Source of the DNA: Micrococcales bacterium KH10
GTDB taxonomy: Bacteria > Actinomycetota > Actinomycetes > Actinomycetales > Cellulomonadaceae
DNA length: 64,000 nucleotides
NCBI GenBank assembly: GCA_900188465.1
Contig: FZPE01000001.1
Span: 1,054,001-1,118,000, forward strand
Direction of reading: 5' to 3'
Shown here: piece after piece, positions 1 to 10,066 of the stretch
Layout of the letters: each line of letters starts with the position of its first letter
Position numbering within the stretch: position 1 is the first letter of the stretch
Made by a program: the position numbers and the translations under genes
Notes under the pieces: generated by a model
The model's input: only the letters and a program-made list of their open reading frames with translations
The model's database searches: none
What the model was told of the DNA's origin: nothing

Positions 1-20
1 GCCTTCTCTTCGGACTTTTG

Positions 21-1715
21 CTACGGCGCAGTCGCGAGGTTCACAAACTCCTGCTTGAGGGCATCAATCTTTGCTTGTTCAACTAGCCCGGACTCGAGGT
101 TGTAGAGCACATACTGCGGCTTCCGACTCGACTCGGGCGGTTTATTGGGTAGCGGAACGATGCCAAGTTCAGTTTCGAGGTCGTTGGAGAATCGAGTAAT
201 CCGCTTCGTGAAATTCGTCCTAGCTTCGTTGATGGCCGCAGTGACCTCCGTGTCAGAGCAACGGCCACTATCACCGTCATAGAGCACCGAGTGGTCGATA
301 CCGAAGGCGCTCAATATCGCGATGAAACGATGGATATTGAACTTGCCCATGCAGTCGATGACAGCGAGACCGCGAACCGGCGGCTCCATGTGCCCGCGCG
401 TCGTGAGATACCTGTAGAGCGCAGTCTCGCTCGGCCCCTCGACGAGGATGACCCGCTGACTGAAGAATGCGGTGGTCCGAGTCGACTGCATCCAAAGTTC
501 GGTCTTCAACGACGCCATCATCGCCGCCTTGTTGACATCGACTGCACTCGTGCCGTGCGGCACGATGCTGTCGTCAGCGACGAGTGCGTCGGAAAAGAGC
601 TGATCAAGTTGTGACTGGGATAGCTGATACGAGGTGGTCACACCTTCATCTCGACGGAGACGGATCAGCCTCGTCAAGTCGTCCATCGATCGGCTCACGA
701 ACCGTGAACTATGCGTCGTTAGCAACACCTTCGTGGTGCCGTCCTGTACGAGCTTCAGCAGGCTGTCGTGCAGTACTTCTTCCTGCGACGGGTGCAGAAA
801 GGCTTCCGGTTCCTCATAAAGAATCCAGGTGAGCTGCGGCGTGAACTCCTTCTTCTCGCTGGACGACGCCTTCGGCGGGTTTGCGTGCTTCGCGGCTAGC
901 TTGATGAGCGTGTAGATCAGATGCCGCTGGAACCCCGCGCCGAATCGCGACTGATCAATTTCTCCACCGTGCGTCTCATCAATGAGCTGTGGCTTGATCA
1001 GGGTCTTCAGGATTTCTTCAGGCTGAATACTCTGAACTGCCAACGAGAACGAGGCTTCCCAGCTCGATATCTCATCAGTTATTTCCTCCTCGAGCGACTC
1101 GAGAGACCGACCATCAGCGCTTGCCTGCGTCTTAATTGAGCCCTCGAAGGTGCCGAATGCTTCCGTCAGGTGCTTGTATGCGGGGCTGTCGGCCACAACC
1201 TTGTTGAGCACTTCGGCTACAAGCTCACGCAGCGCTGACGGGCCGGTCAGCTTGGTGTTCTCATCGATCTTGCTCACCGCAGGGATGTAAACGATGTGAC
1301 CAACTTTGCCGGAGCCGACGTTCTTCGCGCCGTAGAAGAGGTTGTTAGAGAGGTTGCCGTTTTCGTAGGCGTAGTAGCCCGAGCGGGCTTTTCCGTCGGC
1401 GCCCGTTGACGGACTGACGTAGTTGCGAACCCGGAATGTGCCGTCGGCACTCTTGTAGTCATCCTTCAGTTGCGCCAGTTCATCTTCGGTCGGCTTGAAC
1501 TCCACCTCAACCCATGCCTCGGGGTCGCCCGAGGCAACCTTCGGTTTGTCGCGTGCGTCATCCCACTTCAGGTCGCCATAGAACAAGCGGATCGCATCAA
1601 TGATGTTGCTCTTGCCCGCATTGTTGGCACCGGCGATCAGTGAGAGCGGCTCGAGCCGAATCCTCGCATCGTGGATACTGCGGAAGTTGTGGATCTGGAT
1701 TTCTACGGCACGCAT
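21..1715 (-). CDS. OLD-family AAA ATPase with C-terminal Toprim domain
   Basis: The product has 564 residues and an SMC/RecF-like ATPase fold. Seen: a P-loop GANNAGKS at about residues 29-36, a Walker B region ILYEEPEAFLHP near residue 300, and a Toprim-type segment VILVEGPSE near 423 followed by a YDGDSG acidic motif. This order (split ABC ATPase then Toprim) is that of OLD-family nucleases, which cut DNA in phage-defence systems such as P2 Old and GajA. A longer start at 1727 exists, but the ATG at 1715 has GGAG six bases upstream and overlaps the stop of the preceding res gene as TAATG, which fits translational coupling. It is the last gene of the helicase-mod-res operon visible here. Inference: an accessory defence nuclease. 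No GajB-like helicase follows within the window. Confidence 0.85.
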   Translation of the reverse strand: MRAVEIQIHNFRSIHDARIRLEPLSLIAGANNAGKSNIIDAIRLFYGDLKWDDARDKPKVASGDPEAWVEVEFKPTEDELAQLKDDYKSADGTFRVRNYVSPSTGADGKARSGYYAYENGNLSNNLFYGAKNVGSGKVGHIVYIPAVSKIDENTKLTGPSALRELVAEVLNKVVADSPAYKHLTEAFGTFEGSIKTQASADGRSLESLEEEITDEISSWEASFSLAVQSIQPEEILKTLIKPQLIDETHGGEIDQSRFGAGFQRHLIYTLIKLAAKHANPPKASSSEKKEFTPQLTWILYEEPEAFLHPSQEEVLHDSLLKLVQDGTTKVLLTTHSSRFVSRSMDDLTRLIRLRRDEGVTTSYQLSQSQLDQLFSDALVADDSIVPHGTSAVDVNKAAMMASLKTELWMQSTRTTAFFSQRVILVEGPSETALYRYLTTRGHMEPPVRGLAVIDCMGKFNIHRFIAILSAFGIDHSVLYDGDSGRCSDTEVTAAINEARTNFTKRITRFSNDLETELGIVPLPNKPPESSRKPQYVLYNLESGLVEQAKIDALKQEFVNLATAP

Positions 1716-4711
1716 TAAAGGCTCCATCTCCCAGGTACTGCCCGCGCATAGTCGTCGATGCCGATGGCCTCGAAGTGGCGCTTGGCGGACTTGATCTTCG
1801 CGAGTTCAGTCGGTCGGAGTTTCGAGTCGTCGAGGGTGCTCTTCGTCTCGCGGATCATGTAGATCCGGTCCTCGCCGTCCTCCTGCTTGATGATCGCCCA
1901 GTCGGGGTTGTACGGCCCGACCGGGGTGTCGATCTTGAACTTCGCAGGCAGCTTCATGAACAGCTTGATGTCCTCGCGAGAGTCGAGCAGCTCCGCGAAC
2001 TGACGCTCCACGTCCGAGTCGAAGACGACGTAGTCGAAGTCGGTCTTCTGGGTGTGCTGCACCTTGTACATCTGGTCGAGGAAGCGCTCCTTCTCCTCCT
2101 CACCGTCCTTCTGCAGCTCGCGCAGCTCGTAGACCGATCCAGCAATCCGCTCATACTGGATGCCCTCAACCACGATCTTCGCGAGCTCGCTCTGGAGGGC
2201 GCGGTTGGCCATGGCGATGAAGTCGTTGGGGTTGCCGATGAACTCGCCCAGCCGCTCGCTGCCGATCAGGATGTCGACGATGGTCTTGCGGGTAAGGGAG
2301 GTGGCCTCCTGCAGCTCGGTGATGATGTCGGGCAGGTCGTAGCTGCCCTTGAGGTCGGCCGAGCGGGTGCCGAGTTCTTCACCCTTGGCTCCGCCTCTCA
2401 GCACCTTGACTCCGGCGCGGGTCACCTGGATACGCAGCGCGTCGATCTTCGGCGCTTCACGGATCGCCCGGATGGCGTTCTCAATCAGCTGCTTACGCTC
2501 GACCTTGACGCGGTAGGTGGTCTTCTGGCTGATCGTCTCCCAGAACTCCTCGAACTCCGGTGTCGAGTAGAGCTGCTTGTTGAGCACGCGTGGCTGACGC
2601 TTGCTCACCGGCTTGACGTACTTGCCGATGTTGGCGCGTTCGACCAGTTCGATGATGATCGGCTCAGCCCAGACGAAGTCGACCGGCAGGCCAAGGTCGA
2701 AGCCGAGCTGGTTCGGCTGGAACTTCGGAGTGACAACGCCGTCCTTGTCGATGAAGCCCTTGTCTCTGAGGTGCTCCCAGACCAGGACGGAGCGCTGGTA
2801 GCCGAACTGGTCGTCGGTGAGCGAACCGTTCTCGTCCTGCCACGGGATCTTCGAGAACTCAGCCCGGCGCACCCGCCCGATCTCGACACCAGCGTCCTTG
2901 TACTCACGCTGGAGCGCGTCCGCGAACTTCGTGTACGACTCGTTTGCCACGACTGTCAGCGTCGCGACGCCACGATCAGCCACACGGGTGTAGCCGTCCT
3001 CAGTCTTGGCCACGGGCAGGCGAAGGCCACGGCCAAGGGTCTGGCGGCGCTCGGTCTCGGCACCCATCTCGCGCAGGGTGCAGATCTGGAAGACGTTCGG
3101 GTTGTCCCACCCCTCGCGCAGGGCAGAGTGACTGAAGATGAACCGCGCGGGCTCGTTCTCATCGAGCAGTCGAGCCTTGTCCTGCATGATCAGTTCGTAG
3201 GCGTCGTCATCGGCCTTGGTGGTGCCGGACGAGTCCTGGAAGGTCGTCGTTTTGCCGCGTTTGATCTGGGAGAAGTACGCCCGGCGCAGTTCACTCGGCG
3301 CCTGCGGCAGCAGCTCCTGGTAGCGCGCAGACTTCGCATGCTCCTCGACGAAGACCTCGTCAAACCACTGCACGAAGTCACCGTTCGCGTCGTCATTGTT
3401 CGTGCCATCACCCAGGTAGCTGGCGACCTTATCGACGAAGAAGAGGCTGAGCACCTTGATGCCCTTGGCGCGGAGCATCGATTCCTTGCGCAGGTGCTCG
3501 CGAACGGTCTCTCGGATCATCTCCTTGTAGATCGCGCCGGCCGAAGCACCGATGCTCTCGCCCTCGTAGAGGAAGCCGTGGGTGGTGAGGTCGACGTAGG
3601 CGGGCTCGATGCTCATCTTGTTGATGCGCCAGCCCTCGTAGATCGGGTTGTTCGTCAGGCGTGCATCCGACAGCTCCTGGTGCTGCTTCACGCTCACGAT
3701 GCGCCGCTCGAGCGAGCCATCGGCTTTGCGGCAGGACAGCTCGAGTCGGGCGGACCACGACGGCTCACGGCGCACCTCGACCAGCTTGATGTACGGCGTC
3801 GCATCGGCGCCCTGCTGGGCTACCTCGGCCACAACGATCTGCTTCACCAGTCCGAGGTCGTGAGCGTCAACGGGGTCAAGCCGGTAGACGACGTTGCGCT
3901 GCTTCTTGTGCGTCGCGCTGTAGCGCAGCGTGAACACCGGGTCGAGTTCACCGACGGCCGACTGCGAGAGCTGCGACTCCATGTTCTGCGGCTCGTCCAT
4001 GATCACGACCGGGTGGGTCGCCTTCAGGTAATCGATCGGGCGCAGACCGTTCAGCTTGTCGCGCGTCTGGTGGATGATGCGGGTGTTCGCATTGCCACGG
4101 ATCGAGTCGATCGTCATGATGAGGATCTGCACGTTCGTCGAGGTCGCGAACGACTGCACCTCCTCGGCGCTCTTGCCGCTGTAGATCGAGGCATCAAAGG
4201 TGATGCCCTGCGGCTTGTAGAGGTTCTCGAAGTGCTCGCGCATGAGCCGGATGCTCGTGCTGACGCCCTCGCGAATTGCCACGCTCGGCACGAGGATCAC
4301 GAACTTCGTGAAGTTGTACCTAACGGCCAGATCGAACATCGTGCGCAGGTAGACATACGTCTTGCCCGTGCCGGTCTCCATCTCGATATCGAAGTCGAGC
4401 GCGTCGCCCGCAAGCGACGGCGCGACCTCAAGGCCGTTCCGGTCCTGCACGCGCTGCAGGTTCGCGAGGATCAGGTCGCGGTCAAGCACGAGGCTGTTAC
4501 CGACCGCTCCGACCTCCTGCGTGAGGTCAATATCGAGCGCCGCCTGATCGGACTCAGGCAGCACCGCTGCGCTCCGCAGCGTCGTGACCAGCTTCTCTGC
4601 ATCCTTCGGCTGCCCGTCGAACAGGTCGACCACGGACGCGATCGCATCCAGCTGATATGGCTGGCTGGCGTCGAACTGAAATCCTGATCCGCTCGCTGTG
4701 CTGTTTTTCAT
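1715..4711 (-). CDS. res: Type III restriction endonuclease subunit Res
   Basis: This 998-residue protein is the ATP-dependent translocase and nuclease subunit of a type III restriction system. Seen: P-loop METGTGKT at residues 111-118, a DEAD-box-like VVIMDEPQ motif near 240, helicase motif VI QTLGRGLRLPV in the C-terminal RecA lobe, and a C-terminal PD-(D/E)xK nuclease pattern with NPDWAI and then RETKST. The length is normal for Res. The start lies two bases after the mod stop codon, so the genes are probably translated together. Family knowledge: Res works only in complex with Mod, cutting when two head-to-head unmethylated sites meet. All key motifs look intact, so activity is expected. 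Confidence 0.95.
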   Translation of the reverse strand: MKNSTASGSGFQFDASQPYQLDAIASVVDLFDGQPKDAEKLVTTLRSAAVLPESDQAALDIDLTQEVGAVGNSLVLDRDLILANLQRVQDRNGLEVAPSLAGDALDFDIEMETGTGKTYVYLRTMFDLAVRYNFTKFVILVPSVAIREGVSTSIRLMREHFENLYKPQGITFDASIYSGKSAEEVQSFATSTNVQILIMTIDSIRGNANTRIIHQTRDKLNGLRPIDYLKATHPVVIMDEPQNMESQLSQSAVGELDPVFTLRYSATHKKQRNVVYRLDPVDAHDLGLVKQIVVAEVAQQGADATPYIKLVEVRREPSWSARLELSCRKADGSLERRIVSVKQHQELSDARLTNNPIYEGWRINKMSIEPAYVDLTTHGFLYEGESIGASAGAIYKEMIRETVREHLRKESMLRAKGIKVLSLFFVDKVASYLGDGTNNDDANGDFVQWFDEVFVEEHAKSARYQELLPQAPSELRRAYFSQIKRGKTTTFQDSSGTTKADDDAYELIMQDKARLLDENEPARFIFSHSALREGWDNPNVFQICTLREMGAETERRQTLGRGLRLPVAKTEDGYTRVADRGVATLTVVANESYTKFADALQREYKDAGVEIGRVRRAEFSKIPWQDENGSLTDDQFGYQRSVLVWEHLRDKGFIDKDGVVTPKFQPNQLGFDLGLPVDFVWAEPIIIELVERANIGKYVKPVSKRQPRVLNKQLYSTPEFEEFWETISQKTTYRVKVERKQLIENAIRAIREAPKIDALRIQVTRAGVKVLRGGAKGEELGTRSADLKGSYDLPDIITELQEATSLTRKTIVDILIGSERLGEFIGNPNDFIAMANRALQSELAKIVVEGIQYERIAGSVYELRELQKDGEEEKERFLDQMYKVQHTQKTDFDYVVFDSDVERQFAELLDSREDIKLFMKLPAKFKIDTPVGPYNPDWAIIKQEDGEDRIYMIRETKSTLDDSKLRPTELAKIKSAKRHFEAIGIDDYARAVPGRWSL

Positions 4712-4713
4712 GC

Positions 4714-6636
4714 TCAGGCCGTCCAGAGCTCAATGCCCTTGCTCTTCGCGAGCTGGGCCAGGTTGGTCTTGAGTTCGTCATCGCCCTGGAAAGCGTCTTC
4801 GAGCACGATGATCCGCGTCGGCGCCTCATCGACGAGCGCGCGGAGCTGCTCAAGCGTCGGCTTGACGTGCTCATTCAGGTACGCCAACACGGCAACGTCG
4901 CCATCACGGTCACGCACGAGCCGGACGTCGAGGCCACCGACCTCAGCAGGCGAGACGGATTCGGTCAGCGAGTAGCCTTGCTTGAGGAGGATCTCGGTTA
5001 GCAGCTCATCGGCAGTCGCATCGTCAGTTGCGCTGTCACGAAGGCTAAGCAGGTGCTGCTGGAGCGCGTCCTCGTCAACATCACTGGACAACCGCCACTT
5101 CGAGAAGTTCGTGTCGGCCAACTTGTACGCGCGAAAGCCCACATCAGCAGCATCTCCGGTGTCGAGCTGACCGTCCATGCCCTCCGAAATCTCACGTCCA
5201 GCGAGGTCGATGCGCTTTCGTGCGAGCTCTGCAATAGTGGCGTATCCCTTGGAGGCTGCGATCGAGCCTTCAGGGGTCGGCTCAGGTAGCTGCACTGCGA
5301 CGAAATGACGTCGCCCGTTGTCCGAAGCATTGAGCGCCAGCACCGCATGGGCAGTGCTGGCCGAACCTGCGAAGAAGTCGAGCACGATCGCGTCGGAATC
5401 GTCGCTGGTGACTGAATTGATCAAGTACTTAAGCAGGGTCGTCGGCTTCGGGTGGTTGAAGACCGCGTCTCCGAACAGCCCCCGAATCTCAGCGTTTCCC
5501 GCCAGGACATCGCCAACCTGATCTCGAGGTATCAGGGTGGTTGGGGCGAGCGCGGACGTAGCAATCTTGCGGGAGTATGGCACGAAGCCGCCGCCCTTGA
5601 TCACGATGCGGGTACCCTCGGAGACTTGCTGCTCGAGGTATTGCTGAGACCAAATGACGCGCCCAGTGAGCCGGAACGGTGCCGTTGCACAGCCGTCGAC
5701 GACGGTTACGTCAGTCTCAAGCGTGTAGCCAGAGGAACGCTCGCCGGCCTCGTATGTACCGTCTGCCAGTTGAAAGTCCACCCAGTCGGGGTCGAATGTC
5801 AGAGTTGAAGGCTTCATCGACGATTTGGTGAGAGAAGGAAGTCCTTCTGTCGCCTTCTGGGCTCCGACAAGACCGGTCAGGAGCGACTTGTTACGTGCGT
5901 AGCACAAGACGTGTTGAGCGTTCTCGCGCTCGATACGCGAACTGTTGTCCGGGCGGAAGTTGCTCTCCCATATGTAGTTCTCGATGAAGTTTGCCTCACC
6001 AAATACTTCGTCAAGAACGCGACGCAGATTGGCGACCTCGTTGTCGTCGATCGAGATAAAGATCACCCCGTCATCTTTGAGCAGGTTACGTGCCAGCTTG
6101 AGACGCGGATACATCATGTTGAGCCAGTTGGAGTGGTAGCGCCCCTCGGTCTCCGCATTGGTCGAGACCTTCTTGCCCTCCTCGTTGACCTGGCGCGTCC
6201 ACTCGAGATAGGTGTCGAGGCCCTCTTTGTAGTTGTCCGGGTAGACGAAGTCCTTGCCGGTGTTGTACGGAGGGTCGATGTAGATCAGTTTGATCTTAGC
6301 GTGGTAGTGCTTCTGTAGGATCTTGAGCACTTCGAGGTTGTCGCCCTCGATGAAGACGTTCTGTGTCGTGTCCCAGTCCTTCGAGTTCTCAAAGTCGGGC
6401 TTCAGCGTCGCCGTGGTCGGCTCCTGCGCAGCGCGGAGGGCACGCTTCTTGCCGGGCCAGAACAGTCCGAACCGCTCACTGCCGTCGGCTGCATCCCCGT
6501 CGAGCAGTTCCTTGAGCTTCTCGACATCCACCTTGCCGTCGGCGATGGCCTCGGGAATCAGATCGGCAAGCTGCGCTGCCAGCTCGGTCTGGAAGTTCGG
6601 AGTAGTGGATGGTGTTTCGTAGATCTCGTCAGTCAT
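4714..6636 (-). CDS. mod: Type III DNA methyltransferase subunit Mod
   Basis: This 640-residue adenine-N6 methyltransferase gives the type III system its sequence specificity. Seen: catalytic motif IV DPPYNTG at residues 121-127 comes before the SAM-binding motif LDFFAGSAST near 418-424, the beta-class order typical of Mod proteins. The roughly 290 residues between the motifs should hold the target-recognition domain. The N-terminal 60 residues are helical and acidic. No simple-sequence repeat that could cause phase variation was seen in the gene. It sits between the helicase gene (60-bp gap) and res (2-bp gap). The target site cannot be read from the sequence. Confidence 0.95.
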   Translation of the reverse strand: MTDEIYETPSTTPNFQTELAAQLADLIPEAIADGKVDVEKLKELLDGDAADGSERFGLFWPGKKRALRAAQEPTTATLKPDFENSKDWDTTQNVFIEGDNLEVLKILQKHYHAKIKLIYIDPPYNTGKDFVYPDNYKEGLDTYLEWTRQVNEEGKKVSTNAETEGRYHSNWLNMMYPRLKLARNLLKDDGVIFISIDDNEVANLRRVLDEVFGEANFIENYIWESNFRPDNSSRIERENAQHVLCYARNKSLLTGLVGAQKATEGLPSLTKSSMKPSTLTFDPDWVDFQLADGTYEAGERSSGYTLETDVTVVDGCATAPFRLTGRVIWSQQYLEQQVSEGTRIVIKGGGFVPYSRKIATSALAPTTLIPRDQVGDVLAGNAEIRGLFGDAVFNHPKPTTLLKYLINSVTSDDSDAIVLDFFAGSASTAHAVLALNASDNGRRHFVAVQLPEPTPEGSIAASKGYATIAELARKRIDLAGREISEGMDGQLDTGDAADVGFRAYKLADTNFSKWRLSSDVDEDALQQHLLSLRDSATDDATADELLTEILLKQGYSLTESVSPAEVGGLDVRLVRDRDGDVAVLAYLNEHVKPTLEQLRALVDEAPTRIIVLEDAFQGDDELKTNLAQLAKSKGIELWTA

Positions 6637-6696
6637 TCGGGTGAATCTCTTTCATGATTTTAACAATTCGTGTCGGGTTTGTGAATGCCCGGTGGC

Positions 6697-9597
6697 CTAA
6701 GTGGCGATCCGCCATCGGATCGTGAACAGGTGCTCGGTCTCCTGGGTTCCCTGGAGCGACTGCTCGATCAGTTCCAGGTATTTGTCGGCCTCGGCGCGGA
6801 GCTTCTTGCGTGTGTCCCGGAAGTCCTCGTCGGCCTCTTCGGCACGCTGCTCCCACTTCCGGGCTTCCTTCTTGAGCCGCAGCTGCTCCATCGGATCATC
6901 GGCCTGCCGGGCGAGCCTGCGGGCTTCCTTCTCCTTCGCCCGGTAGTCGCGGATGGCACCCTCGTGCTCGGCCTTGCGATCCTGCTGGTTGCGGTAGAGC
7001 AGCTCCTCCTGCTGGTCGTAGTAGCGGGAGTTGCGGCCCTGGACTTCTTTCTCCAGCTCCGCCCGTCGTGCATCAAGGTGCAGCGTGAAGCGGGACTCGT
7101 CGATCGCCACGGGCTGCTCTCCGACTGAGATGCAGGCCAGGTCGAGGATGTCCGCGACGTACTCCTCGTCGAGCCACTGGCCGTCATCGGTCAGGGCGCC
7201 GGCCAGCATGTAGGACTCGGAGACGTCCTCGTCGCGGGCCTTCATGCGGAAGGTCGCGAGGTTCACAGTCAGTTCGCCGCTGGTGCCCTCCAGTGCCCGG
7301 ATCGCGCTGCTGACGCGGTCTGACTGCCCAAGCGAGAAGGTCAGCTCACGTGCCGGGGTCTCATGTCCCTTCGACGTGTCGACGACGTACTGGGCGAGCG
7401 CGCTCGCGTAGCGGTACTGGTGGGCGTTGTCGAGCGGCTGCGACTTGAAGAAGTAGCGCCCCGTCGGCGCCTCCCTGACCGGCGCCTCGGTCAGCACGAA
7501 CGTGCGGCCGTCGCCTTCAAAGGTGGCGAATCGATCCAGCTCATGCCGGGTTACCGCGAGCAGCAGGCGCTCGAACTTGTTGAGCACCTCGCCGGACTGC
7601 GTGTCATACGCCTTGAGGCGATCTTGGACGTGCGGGTCGAGGTTGTCGAAGACTTTCGCCTTGGCGCTGGCCATCTCGCGCGAGATCTCGCTCGCGTACT
7701 GCCCCTCGAGCTCGCGGAACGCGGCGTCCAGCTCGTCGGCGGTTCGGCAGCGGGTGAGGATGTCGCTGATCGTCTTCTCGAAGTCCAGCCCGTCCTCGAT
7801 CGCGCCGAGCACCTCGTCGCTTGCACCGAACACGCTGGAGAACAGCTGGAACTTGTTCGTCAGCAGTTCCAGGATGCGCTGCTCGGCAATGTTGCCCTTG
7901 TTTGAGAAGTTCACGACGACGACGTTGTGCTTCTGGCCGAAACGGTGCACGCGACCGATCCGCTGCTCAACGCGCTGCGGGTTCCACGGCAGGTCGTAGT
8001 TGACGAGCATCGAGCAGAACTGCAGGTTGATGCCCTCGGCTGCGGCCTCGGTCGCGATCATGATCGTTCCCTCGGCGCGGAAGTAATCCACCAGCGCCTT
8101 GCGGCGATCTACGGCGGCGATGCCGGTGATCAGGTCGCCGTCCTTGTTCTTCTCCAACCACGCCTGGTAGATCGCAGTCTGCTCAGGCCCGTTGTTCGAG
8201 CCGTTGAACAAGACGAGTCCCTCGCCACGACCGGCTTCACGCAGCGATCGAGCGATGTACTCCTGCGTCTTGGTCGAGTCGGTGAAGATGATGGCCTTCT
8301 GGGGAGCGCCCAGCTCGCGGAGCCGCTCGAAGCCCAGGTCGAGTGCCTCACCGAGCTTGACGGCTTTCTGGTTCTCCGTGATCGAACGGGCAAGCGCCGC
8401 GTACTCGCGCAGCTCGGCAACCTCAGCACGCATCGCCTCCAGTAGCGACTCGTCAAGCGGCAACGACGACGGGCGGGAGCCGTTGGCGGTTCCGCCGATC
8501 TCCTCGGCTTCCTCCAGCTCCTCGCTGGTGATTTCATCGTCGATGGCGAAGTCGGCTGCCACGAGGCCACCACGACCATCGCGGCGCTGCCCGGCCGCAA
8601 CCTCGTCAGCCAGGCGGTTCGCGATGTTCTCCAGCGTGCTCGCGACCGCGTAGGTCGATGATCCGAGGCGCTTACGGATGATCAGGGCAGAGAGGTGACG
8701 CTGACTCCCCGCAAAGGCAAACAGCTCATCACGCTGTAGGTAGTCGTTCACGAGGTCGTAGAGCCGCGCCTCGTCCGGCGACGGCGTGAACTCGACCGTC
8801 AGAGGCAGGCGCTTGGTGAAGTGAATGTACTTGTCAGCGTCGCGCCGCAGCGTGCGCTTCGAGACCGTCGCGACACGCTCCACCAGGTCGTCATCGCCAC
8901 CCAGATCGCGGTTCTTGACGTACCGCTCGCGGAACGCATCGAGCGAATAGAAGTAGCCAGGGTCGAAGATCGACACCAGCCCGTACAGTTCCTCGAGCTT
9001 GTTCTGCAGCGGCGTCGCCGTCAGCAGCACCGTCTTGTGCGCACCCTTGACGATGTGCGCCACCGCCTCAGCGGCCTTGGTCTTGCCCGTCCAGTAGTTG
9101 CGCAGCCGGTGCGCCTCGTCTGCGACGACGAGATCCCACGCCTTGAGCAGCGAGGTCTCGTGGCGGAGCGCGAACTCGTAGGAACAGATCAGTACCTGTG
9201 CCGAGCGTCCGCCTGCTGCAGCAAGCAGCGAGTCCTTCGACTTCGGGTCGAGGATGGCGGACGGGATCAGGAACTTCTCGTACAGCTCCTGCTGCCACTG
9301 CTGCCGCAGACTCGACGGAGCAACGATCAAGATACTGCGACGGCGCTCCGCCCAGTACTGCGAGATGACGATGCCCGCTTCGATCGTCTTGCCGAGGCCC
9401 ACCTCGTCAGCCAGGATCACGCCCGGCAGGAACGGGGTCTGCAACGCGAACAGGGCCGCATCGATCTGGTGCGGCTTCGGCTCCACCTGCGCGTCGAAGA
9501 GCAGGCCGGCGAGCTTGCCGACGTGGTTGTTGGCGTAGCTGCGCTGAAGCTCGTGCGCGTAGTACTTCGCCTGGTAGTCAGTCAGCTGGGATGTCAT
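6697..9597 (-). CDS. SNF2-family helicase (HepA/DrmD-like)
   Basis: The product has 966 residues and is a superfamily-2 Swi2/Snf2-type translocase. Seen: P-loop ADEVGLGKT near residue 63, DEAH-type VVADEAHRL near 160, and motif VI QRIGRVHRFGQ near 550, followed by a 400-residue tail whose last 120 residues are rich in charged coiled-coil sequence. An upstream ATG gives 11 extra residues, but the ATG at 9597 has GGAGGG seven bases before it and is preferred. It is the first gene of the operon with mod, res and the OLD-like gene. Family knowledge: similar COG0553 helicases occur in DISARM (DrmD) and near type III-like modification genes. Inference: it joins the restriction system, but no DrmA, DrmB or DrmC is present here. 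Confidence 0.85.
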   Translation of the reverse strand: MTSQLTDYQAKYYAHELQRSYANNHVGKLAGLLFDAQVEPKPHQIDAALFALQTPFLPGVILADEVGLGKTIEAGIVISQYWAERRRSILIVAPSSLRQQWQQELYEKFLIPSAILDPKSKDSLLAAAGGRSAQVLICSYEFALRHETSLLKAWDLVVADEAHRLRNYWTGKTKAAEAVAHIVKGAHKTVLLTATPLQNKLEELYGLVSIFDPGYFYSLDAFRERYVKNRDLGGDDDLVERVATVSKRTLRRDADKYIHFTKRLPLTVEFTPSPDEARLYDLVNDYLQRDELFAFAGSQRHLSALIIRKRLGSSTYAVASTLENIANRLADEVAAGQRRDGRGGLVAADFAIDDEITSEELEEAEEIGGTANGSRPSSLPLDESLLEAMRAEVAELREYAALARSITENQKAVKLGEALDLGFERLRELGAPQKAIIFTDSTKTQEYIARSLREAGRGEGLVLFNGSNNGPEQTAIYQAWLEKNKDGDLITGIAAVDRRKALVDYFRAEGTIMIATEAAAEGINLQFCSMLVNYDLPWNPQRVEQRIGRVHRFGQKHNVVVVNFSNKGNIAEQRILELLTNKFQLFSSVFGASDEVLGAIEDGLDFEKTISDILTRCRTADELDAAFRELEGQYASEISREMASAKAKVFDNLDPHVQDRLKAYDTQSGEVLNKFERLLLAVTRHELDRFATFEGDGRTFVLTEAPVREAPTGRYFFKSQPLDNAHQYRYASALAQYVVDTSKGHETPARELTFSLGQSDRVSSAIRALEGTSGELTVNLATFRMKARDEDVSESYMLAGALTDDGQWLDEEYVADILDLACISVGEQPVAIDESRFTLHLDARRAELEKEVQGRNSRYYDQQEELLYRNQQDRKAEHEGAIRDYRAKEKEARRLARQADDPMEQLRLKKEARKWEQRAEEADEDFRDTRKKLRAEADKYLELIEQSLQGTQETEHLFTIRWRIAT

Positions 9598-10066
9598 CTG
9601 CACTCCCTCCATGCAGAGCATCGGGAGCACGACGAAGCCGTGGCGGCCTGGTGACCGTCGCGGCGGGGTGACCGTACCGCACTGCGTCTCATCGGGTTGC
9701 GCTCCTCCGCGCCGAGGGCGCGTCTTAAGTTGTGCTCATAGGGCCGTGTCCCACGCTACCGGCGGCCTCCGACACTGCTAGGGTGCCGCGCCGCTCGGGC
9801 GGGTCGTGCTGTCGCAGTCGGGAGCCGGACGGCTCGACCGGGACGCTGCAGTCTACGTCCCATTCTCTCATAATCCGCAATTTGCCGGAATAGGAATATC
9901 GCAAAGCAACGGATAAATGCCTGCCTAAAAGCCATTTCAGTATTGTCTCAGCAATTGATTCGTGTTGTATTCCCATACAGTAATGCGTCTGGCTTTCCAC
10001 CACACTATCTCCCGCACTTCATGCATCCTCGTCTCACGTGGGGGGTGATTTGGGAGTTCGCGCGTA
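9598..10066. other. Divergent intergenic region, no gene recognised
   Basis: These 469 bases separate the minus-strand defence operon from the plus-strand glycosyltransferase gene. The part from about 9860 to 10010 is visibly more AT-rich than its surroundings and probably holds the two divergent promoters, but no hexamer pair is clear enough to call. A 92-codon minus-strand frame here lacks family features and is not annotated. Confidence 0.5.

Noticed and set aside
1640-4687. A 1015-codon open frame on the plus strand opposite res
   Set aside because: It mirrors the Res gene and has Leu/Arg/Val-rich low-information sequence with no domain; Res has all expected motifs.
6697-9597. Full DISARM system
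   Set aside because: Only a DrmD-like helicase is present; no DrmA, DrmB (DUF1998) or DrmC-like gene lies in the window.
9725-10003. 92-codon minus-strand frame upstream of the helicase
   Set aside because: No family pattern, no good start signal, and it crosses an AT-rich region likely to be the divergent promoters.
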